From contig CATIUR010000001.1 in NCBI GenBank assembly GCA_949592205.1, forward strand, positions 209,442,250 through 209,506,249: a DNA stretch of 64,000 nt, given 5' to 3'. Positions within the stretch are counted from its first letter, which is position 1. The number at the start of each line of letters is the position of its first letter. A model generated the notes under the pieces. That model was not told the DNA's origin. It worked only from the letters and a program-made list of their open reading frames with translations, and made no database searches. The position numbers and the translations under genes were made by a program. The DNA is from Helichrysum umbraculigerum. Taxonomy: Eukaryota > Streptophyta > Magnoliopsida > Asterales > Asteraceae. This document shows, in pieces, positions 58,548 to 64,000 of the stretch.

Positions 58548-61500
58548 TTAGCTCGAAGTCGTGTTTAATGTGGAATCAGTGATGAGTTGAGGGTATTTGA
58601 GTCGCATTTGGTCTTCCCGTTCCCAAGTGAATTCCGGACCACGCCGCGAATTCCATCTGACCTTTACGATGGGAATACGACTTTGTTTCAGTTGTTTGAC
58701 CTCACGGTCCATGATTTCAGCGGGTTCCTCAACGAAATGAAGTTTATCGTCAACACGAATTTCATCTAGTGGAATAATAAGTGTCTCATCAGACAGACAC
58801 TTCTTCAGATTTGAAATATGAAAAGTAGGGTGCACGCTGCTCAGTTCGGATGGCAGTTGCAATCGATAAGCTACGGGGCCAATCCTTTCAAGGATCTCAA
58901 AAGGCCCGATGTATCTGGGATTCAACTTCCCGCGTTTGCCAAAACGGATGACGCCTTTCCAAGGCGATACTTTTAAGAGAACTCGATCCCCAACCTGGAA
59001 CTCGAGTGGCTTGCGCCTTACGTCAGCATAACTTTTCTGACGATCTCGCGCGGCTTTGAGTTTGTTTTGAATTTCAACGATTCTCTCGGTTGTCTCGTGA
59101 ATGATTTCTGGACCTGTGAGTTGGCTATTCCCAACTTCGGTCCAACAGATAGGTGACCGGCACTTACGACCGTACAGTGCCTCGAAGGGTGCAGCTTTGA
59201 TGCTGGTATGATAACTGTTGTTGTACGAGAACTCGCACAATGGTAGATGTTTTTCCCAGTTCACACCGAAGTCTACTACGCAGGCCCGTAGCATGTCTTC
59301 TAGTGTTTGAATGGTTCGTTCGCTTTGACCGTCTGTTTGAGGATGGTATGCGGTACTCATATCAAGTCGAGTACCCAGGGATTTTTGAAGTGATTGCCAA
59401 AATTGTGAAGTGAAACGACTATCCCTATCGGAGATAATTGAGATTGGAACACCGTGTTTGGTCACGATTTCCTTCAGATAAAAGTTGGTGAGGCGTTCCA
59501 TTTTGTCGGATTCCTTGATTGCCAGGAAGTGAGCAGACTTTGTGAGACGATCCACGATCACCCAAATGGAATCGCAGCCGTTTGAGGATCTGGGTAGTTT
59601 GGTTATGAAGTCCATGGTAATTTGTTCCCATTTCCATTCAGGAAGACTGGGTTGTTGAAGTAAACCAGAAGGTTTTTGATATTCGATTTTGACTTTGGAG
59701 CAAGTAAGGCATTTGCTGACATAGGTGGCGATTTCGGCTTTCATGTTCGGCCACCAGTAGAAGTCTTTGATACCATGGTACATTTTATCGGATCCCGGAT
59801 GGATAGAATATTTTGATTTGTGAGCTTCATCCATCACCAAGTCTCGTAGGTTCCCGAATCTAGGCAACCAGATTCGGTTTGAGAAACACCTAATCCCGTT
59901 AGATCTGATTTCGAACTGTTTATCCATGCCCCGCAAGGCTTCATCTTTGACATTTTCTGGTTTTAAGGCTTCGAGTTGAGCAGTGAGGATTTGAATGTTT
60001 AAATTGTTGTGAATGGTCATACTGAGGGCTCGAACCCGAAGTGGTTTCACTCGCTCTTTTCGACTGAGGGCATCAGCAACAACATTTGCTTTGCCTGGAT
60101 GATATTTGAGTTCGCAGTCGTAATCAGTAAGCAACTCTACCCATCGACGTTGCCTCATGTTGAGATCCTTCTGATCGAATATGTGTTGAAGGCTTTTATG
60201 GTCGGTAAAGATTGTACATCTGGTACCGTAAAGGTAATGTCTCCAGATTTTGAGGGCAAAAACGACAGCTCCTAGCTCGAGGTCGTGGGTGGTGTAATTC
60301 TTTTCATGAATCTTGAGCTGTCGGGAAGCATAAGCTATGACTTTGTCTCGTTGCATGAGCACACAACCGAGACCTTGATGAGAAGCATCGCAGTATACCA
60401 CGAAGTCATCGGTGCCTTCGGGTAATGATAGAATAGGAGCACTGCAAAGCTTTTGTTTTAAGAGTTGGAATGCCGACTCTTGTTTATCAGTCCAGTCAAA
60501 CTTTTTGTCTTTCTGGGTTAGAGTCGTGAGTGGTATGGCTATCTTGGAGAAATTTTCAATGAATCTTCGATAGTACCCGGCAAGTCCCAAAAACTGCCGT
60601 ACTTCCGTCGGAGTGGTTGGCGATTGCCAATCTTTGATAGCTTCGATTTTTGACGGGTCAACGTGAATCCCCTGACTGTCAATCACGTGACCAAGGAATT
60701 GAACGGTTTTGATCCAGAACTCGCACTTAGAGAACTTGGCATAGAGCTCCTCGTGTTTAAGCAGTTCAAGGATGGTTTTGAGGTGTTGCGCGTGTTCCTC
60801 TTTGTTTCGTGAATATATAAGGATGTCGTCGATGAAGACAATGACAAATTTGTCAAGATAAGGCTTGCACACCCGATTCATAAGATCCATGAATACCGCC
60901 GGTGCGTTGGTTAGGCCGAATGGCATCACTTGGAATTCGTAATGCCCGTAACGGGTTCTGAAAGCGGTTTTTGGAATATCGGCATCGCGAACACGCAATT
61001 GATGATAACCGGATCGGAGATCAATCTTTGAATAACAACTCGACCCTTGTAGTTGGTCGAACAAATCATCGATTCGAGGAAGTGGATACCGGTTCTTGAC
61101 AGTTAACTTGTTCAACTCTCGATAGTCGATACACATTCGAAAGGAACCATCTTTCTTCTTAACGAATAGGACCGGAGCTCCCCAAGGTGAAGAACTCGGC
61201 CTGATAAACCCTCGTTCCAGGAGTTCCTGTAACTGGGTGGACAACTCCTGAAGTTCGGATGGAGCTAAACGGTATGGTGCTCGGGCCACAGGCGCAGCAC
61301 CTGGTACAAGATCGATTGAGAACTCAACCTGTCTTGGTGGTGGTAGACCAGGTAGTTCTTCAGGAAAGACTTCTGGAAAGTCTCGAACAATTGGAACATC
61401 CTCAAGTCGCTTCTCCTCCGACTTTTTCTCCATGATGTGCGCGAGGATTGCAGGATAACCCTTTCTCAGAAATTTTCGGGTTTTTAAACAAGATATGAGG

Positions 61501-62987
61501 TTGAGCCTCGTCCCTCCGGTCTCCCCCTGTATGACTAGGGTTCTACCGACAGTGAGAGGTATACGAACAATTTTGTCATAGCAGATGATTTCGGCGCGAT
61601 GTTTGGATAACCAGTCCATGCCTACGATGACATCGAAACTTCCTATCTCAATAGGCATAAGATCTATGGGGAAGGTTTCGTCGGCTAGATTTAAAGTGCA
61701 ATTAGGTATCACACTATCGGTTTCTATCAGCTTGCCATTTGCTAGCTCTACGGTGTACTTAACGTCTAAAGCAACAGGTGTAATGTCAAGTAGAGGGCAA
61801 AATTCATCGGAAATAAAACTCCTATCGGCACCAGTATCAAACAGAATGGAAGCAGTTAAATTGTTGAGGAGGAACATACCCGTGACCACATTCGGGTCCA
61901 GACGGGCGTCCCCTGAGTTGATCACGAAAGCAGTACTTTTGGCGTTGTTGTTGTTGCGGGAGTTGTTGTTGTTGTTGCCCTTATTCTTCAACTTTGGGCA
62001 AGAATCCCTGAAGTGTCCTGGGTTTCCACATTCATAGCAGGACCTAGGTTGTCGGGTATTTCTGTCAGAGGGGTTGTTGTTGGATTTGGGGGATCGGCAA
62101 TCCTTAGTCAAATGTCCTTGCCTCCTGCAGTTGTTGCAAGGAGTACCACACTGACCAAAATGATGGTAGTTACACTTGGGACAATAAGGTCTGCCCCCGG
62201 TGTAGCTGTGGGTGGTTTCAGAGTTGGTGTTGTAGACTTGGATGGCGTTGTTTTTCTTGTTGGAGTTGTGGTGGTGTTCAGTGGATTTGCGTTTGTTGGA
62301 GGATGAGGTGTTGGAGGTCTCACGGCTGACAACTAGGGCCATGAGTTCGTGGGCCAATCGAATGGCACTCTCAGTAGTGGTTGGTTTGGATGAGGCGACG
62401 TTTCCCTGGATGTTCTCGGGAAGTCCACGAATGTATTTCTTAATGCCCTTACTTTCTGGTTCGACTAAACCTGGGCATAATAGAGCAAACTGCTGAAATT
62501 TGGTGGTATATTCAGCAACATCATTTCCCTGCACCTCCAGATGCCAGAATTCTTCCTCCAGCCTGTGCAATTCTTCTTCAGGACAGTATTTTTCTGTCAG
62601 TTTCTTTTTCAGTTCGGCCCAAGGAAGTCGGTTCGCAACCTCAAGGCCTACGGAGTTTGCGTGGGTTTTCCACCACGTGAGTGCACCTTCCTGAAAGGTG
62701 TAAACAGCGAATTTGACCTTGTTGTTCTCAGTGCAGTCGCAGAGACTGAAAACAGATTCCATGCGCTCAATCCAACGGATCAAACCAATGGCACCTTCCG
62801 TGCCCTTGAAGTATAGCGGTTTACAGCTAAGGAAGTCTTTATAGGAGCAGGGTTTGGGTGGTGGAGTATTGGTTGCGGTGTCCTCACTAGTGGGTGGTGT
62901 TCGGGTAGCCAAGGCTTCAGTCACACTGCGGGCAATTATTCCCGCGATCTCAGCTTCGCTAAGGGTAATTTGACGACGTGGAGGCAT
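58548..62987 (-). CDS. Chromovirus gag-pol polyprotein, intact (1479 aa)
   Basis: One uninterrupted frame. Retrotransposon gag domain at about residues 60-220; two CCHC knuckles (284-297 and 317-330); aspartic protease DTGA (384-387); reverse transcriptase at about 570-745 with FVIVFIDDIL (YxDD-type site at 718-721); RNase H at about 855-975 with YCDAS; integrase with an HHCC zinc region (about 1055-1095), a core with MDFITKLP...VDRLTKSAHF, SDRDSRF and the DDE-type acidic residues; and a C-terminal chromodomain-like segment (about 1400-1460, EEPAEIMDREVKQLKQS...VKVRWN...TWE). All catalytic signatures are present, so the element could be autonomous. It lies downstream of the primer site and ends 34 bp before the 3' LTR, just upstream of the polypurine tract. 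Confidence 0.96.
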   Translation of the reverse strand: MPPRRQITLSEAEIAGIIARSVTEALATRTPPTSEDTATNTPPPKPCSYKDFLSCKPLYFKGTEGAIGLIRWIERMESVFSLCDCTENNKVKFAVYTFQEGALTWWKTHANSVGLEVANRLPWAELKKKLTEKYCPEEELHRLEEEFWHLEVQGNDVAEYTTKFQQFALLCPGLVEPESKGIKKYIRGLPENIQGNVASSKPTTTESAIRLAHELMALVVSRETSNTSSSNKRKSTEHHHNSNKKNNAIQVYNTNSETTHSYTGGRPYCPKCNYHHFGQCGTPCNNCRRQGHLTKDCRSPKSNNNPSDRNTRQPRSCYECGNPGHFRDSCPKLKNKGNNNNNSRNNNNAKSTAFVINSGDARLDPNVVTGMFLLNNLTASILFDTGADRSFISDEFCPLLDITPVALDVKYTVELANGKLIETDSVIPNCTLNLADETFPIDLMPIEIGSFDVIVGMDWLSKHRAEIICYDKIVRIPLTVGRTLVIQGETGGTRLNLISCLKTRKFLRKGYPAILAHIMEKKSEEKRLEDVPIVRDFPEVFPEELPGLPPPRQVEFSIDLVPGAAPVARAPYRLAPSELQELSTQLQELLERGFIRPSSSPWGAPVLFVKKKDGSFRMCIDYRELNKLTVKNRYPLPRIDDLFDQLQGSSCYSKIDLRSGYHQLRVRDADIPKTAFRTRYGHYEFQVMPFGLTNAPAVFMDLMNRVCKPYLDKFVIVFIDDILIYSRNKEEHAQHLKTILELLKHEELYAKFSKCEFWIKTVQFLGHVIDSQGIHVDPSKIEAIKDWQSPTTPTEVRQFLGLAGYYRRFIENFSKIAIPLTTLTQKDKKFDWTDKQESAFQLLKQKLCSAPILSLPEGTDDFVVYCDASHQGLGCVLMQRDKVIAYASRQLKIHEKNYTTHDLELGAVVFALKIWRHYLYGTRCTIFTDHKSLQHIFDQKDLNMRQRRWVELLTDYDCELKYHPGKANVVADALSRKERVKPLRVRALSMTIHNNLNIQILTAQLEALKPENVKDEALRGMDKQFEIRSNGIRCFSNRIWLPRFGNLRDLVMDEAHKSKYSIHPGSDKMYHGIKDFYWWPNMKAEIATYVSKCLTCSKVKIEYQKPSGLLQQPSLPEWKWEQITMDFITKLPRSSNGCDSIWVIVDRLTKSAHFLAIKESDKMERLTNFYLKEIVTKHGVPISIISDRDSRFTSQFWQSLQKSLGTRLDMSTAYHPQTDGQSERTIQTLEDMLRACVVDFGVNWEKHLPLCEFSYNNSYHTSIKAAPFEALYGRKCRSPICWTEVGNSQLTGPEIIHETTERIVEIQNKLKAARDRQKSYADVRRKPLEFQVGDRVLLKVSPWKGVIRFGKRGKLNPRYIGPFEILERIGPVAYRLQLPSELSSVHPTFHISNLKKCLSDETLIIPLDEIRVDDKLHFVEEPAEIMDREVKQLKQSRIPIVKVRWNSRRGPEFTWEREDQMRLKYPQLITDSTLNTTSS

Positions 62988-63426
62988 GATGCTGAGTAAG
63001 AAAGAACAAGGAAATGAAATAAGATACTAGTCCGAGTATGATGAACTAGTGGTGTGTTTGTCATTCCGAGACAAAACGTTTGAAAGAAAGAGGCCTATAT
63101 TCATATAATATAATATAATATAGCCTAAAGTTGTAATGAGGTCTATTCATGTATATATGTATATCACATAATAACCTATTGAGTGTCTAGCACATAAGTG
63201 TTTTGAGTCCCGTTTCTCTCGAGGTCAGAGTCAACTAATGCATTCCTGTTCAACATAACTCTTTCAGATTTCACATCATCTTTCTTTAATTGTACATAGT
63301 TGATCAGGCTATGTTAAATTAAAGTCGTATGATGTAATCCCTGAACTAGTCATAACTAATAAGGAATACTGCCTAACGGTCATAGTCTAGGCCCACTAAA
63401 TGCAACCTAGTTCACTATAACCTTAG

Positions 63427-63438
63427 GCTCTGATACCA
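63427..63438 (-). promoter_or_regulatory. Primer-binding site, initiator Met-tRNA
   Basis: Minus strand TGGTATCAGAGC, three bases after the 5' LTR, matches the 3' end complement of plant initiator methionine tRNA used by most plant Ty3 and Ty1 elements. Confidence 0.92.
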
Positions 63439-63441
63439 ATC

Positions 63442-64000
63442 TGTGACACCCCCAAATTTGATGATTTGCGGAAGCTTGATTTGGGTGCCACTAATCAATA
63501 TACAAAGCACAAAGATAATAATGAACGACCACTATATGCGTCGTTTTAAACTTGTATTAATAAAGTGAACGTTTACATCAAAAATAATATTGTACTAGCT
63601 CGGTTCCTGAAATTTAGAGATTACATGGCATAATTACTTTTACAAAATATAATAATGCAGTCCAATCTCTAATTGTATGTATGCTGACTCGAGCTAGAAA
63701 TCCCTGCTTGTGCAGTCAACCTACTGCTGGGTACCTGTGATACATACTAAAATGGGTCAGCGAAAACGCTGGTGAGCTCACAGGTTTGTATGTCAATGTA
63801 TAATTGTCAGAACCGCAAGATTTATAATGAATTTAAAATGCAATTAAGCAAAATAAAAGTTATACTGTCCATGAGCACATAGTCTGAGCTTAACTGATTT
63901 GTCAGGCCCAATTAAGGAAACTTAACTGATTTGCCTCCTACGAGTGCCTAATCAACACTCGTCTTCCCAAATGCTAATACATCCGTTTGACCGATTAGTG
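63442..64000 (-). repeat. 5' LTR of the chromovirus, partial
   Basis: Same sequence as 56103 onward (one mismatch seen). It continues past the right edge of the window; about 1.85 kb is missing. Confidence 0.92.

Larger units (their letters stand above)
56103..64000 (-). mobile_element. Ty3/gypsy chromovirus (Tekay/Del-like), 5' LTR runs off the window
   Basis: Minus-strand element: 3' LTR 56103-58513, gag-pol 62987-58548, PBS 63438-63427, 5' LTR from 63442 to past the edge. LTRs begin TGTAACACC and end GGTGTCACA (TG...CA) in element sense. The gag-pol frame is intact. Over the roughly 560 bp where both LTRs are visible I see one difference (C/T near 56579 and 63921), so the insertion is very recent. 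It sits inside a MULE transposase exon. The right-hand target duplication is outside the window. The Tekay/Del assignment is inferred from the long LTRs, the Met-tRNA primer site and the C-terminal chromodomain. Confidence 0.93.

Noticed and set aside
1..64000. tRNA, rRNA or microRNA genes
   Set aside because: I saw no cloverleaf-type A/B box pair or rRNA block. The only tRNA-like sequence is the 12-base primer-binding site; hairpins found are transposon-derived.

Overview
This window is nuclear DNA from a flowering plant, almost certainly a eudicot. It is AT-rich, has intron-bearing genes with GT-AG junctions, and carries plant gene families (FZR/CCS52, alpha-expansin, SBT subtilases, DUF1218, a CESA fragment) in a dense background of plant transposons. 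Nothing in the sequence fixes the family; an asterid such as a composite is my impression only.

Host genes. A ten-exon FIZZY-RELATED (FZR/CCS52) anaphase-promoting-complex activator lies on the minus strand at 4254-294. A root-hair-type alpha-expansin (EXPA7/18-like, three exons, minus) is at 9963-8792. A subtilase group on the minus strand has an intact gene (21674-19440), an internally deleted copy of it (24197-22932) and a more distant intact subtilase (27477-25108). A CESA3-like pseudogene, cut off before the membrane and catalytic regions, is at about 34080-32124 (minus). A three-exon DUF1218 membrane protein gene is at 38018-38842 (plus).

Mobile DNA. Many elements can be delimited to the base by target-site duplications (TSDs) or diagnostic ends. 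They are three short Helitrons (4428-5025, 30382-30593, 52998-53587); a 2.2-kb solo LTR (5251-7428, TSD AATAA); Mutator-type elements with 9-bp TSDs (5060-5190, 7584-8616, 31849-32029, 35709-35873); hAT-type elements with 8-bp TSDs (11341-11910, 28233-29345, 30089-30260, 40674-46617, 46831-47197); a Tourist-type MITE (3336-3536); and a 6.6-kb LTR retrotransposon with no recognisable coding capacity (12248-18872, TSD GTATC).

The most unusual part is 40.6-64 kb. First comes a 5.9-kb hAT element with an exact 8-bp TSD. It carries an intact BED-zinc-finger transposase and a second intact gene resembling Athila ORF1, with near-palindromic TACCCGSCGGGTA motifs in three clusters: both subterminal regions and just upstream of the second gene. 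Next is what looks like a ULP1-carrying Mutator-like element (Kaonashi type). It has a DUF1985 + C48 (ULP1) protease gene on plus, with one in-frame stop and a 72-nt exon amplified in four 302-bp tandem units, and a convergent MURA-type transposase end (SWIM + CCHC) on minus. A young Ty3/gypsy chromovirus (Tekay/Del-like, 1479-aa gag-pol) is inserted in that transposase; its visible LTR overlap shows one mismatch, and its 5' LTR runs off the right edge. The solo LTR and the chromovirus LTR are both rich in short hairpin motifs at a similar relative position.
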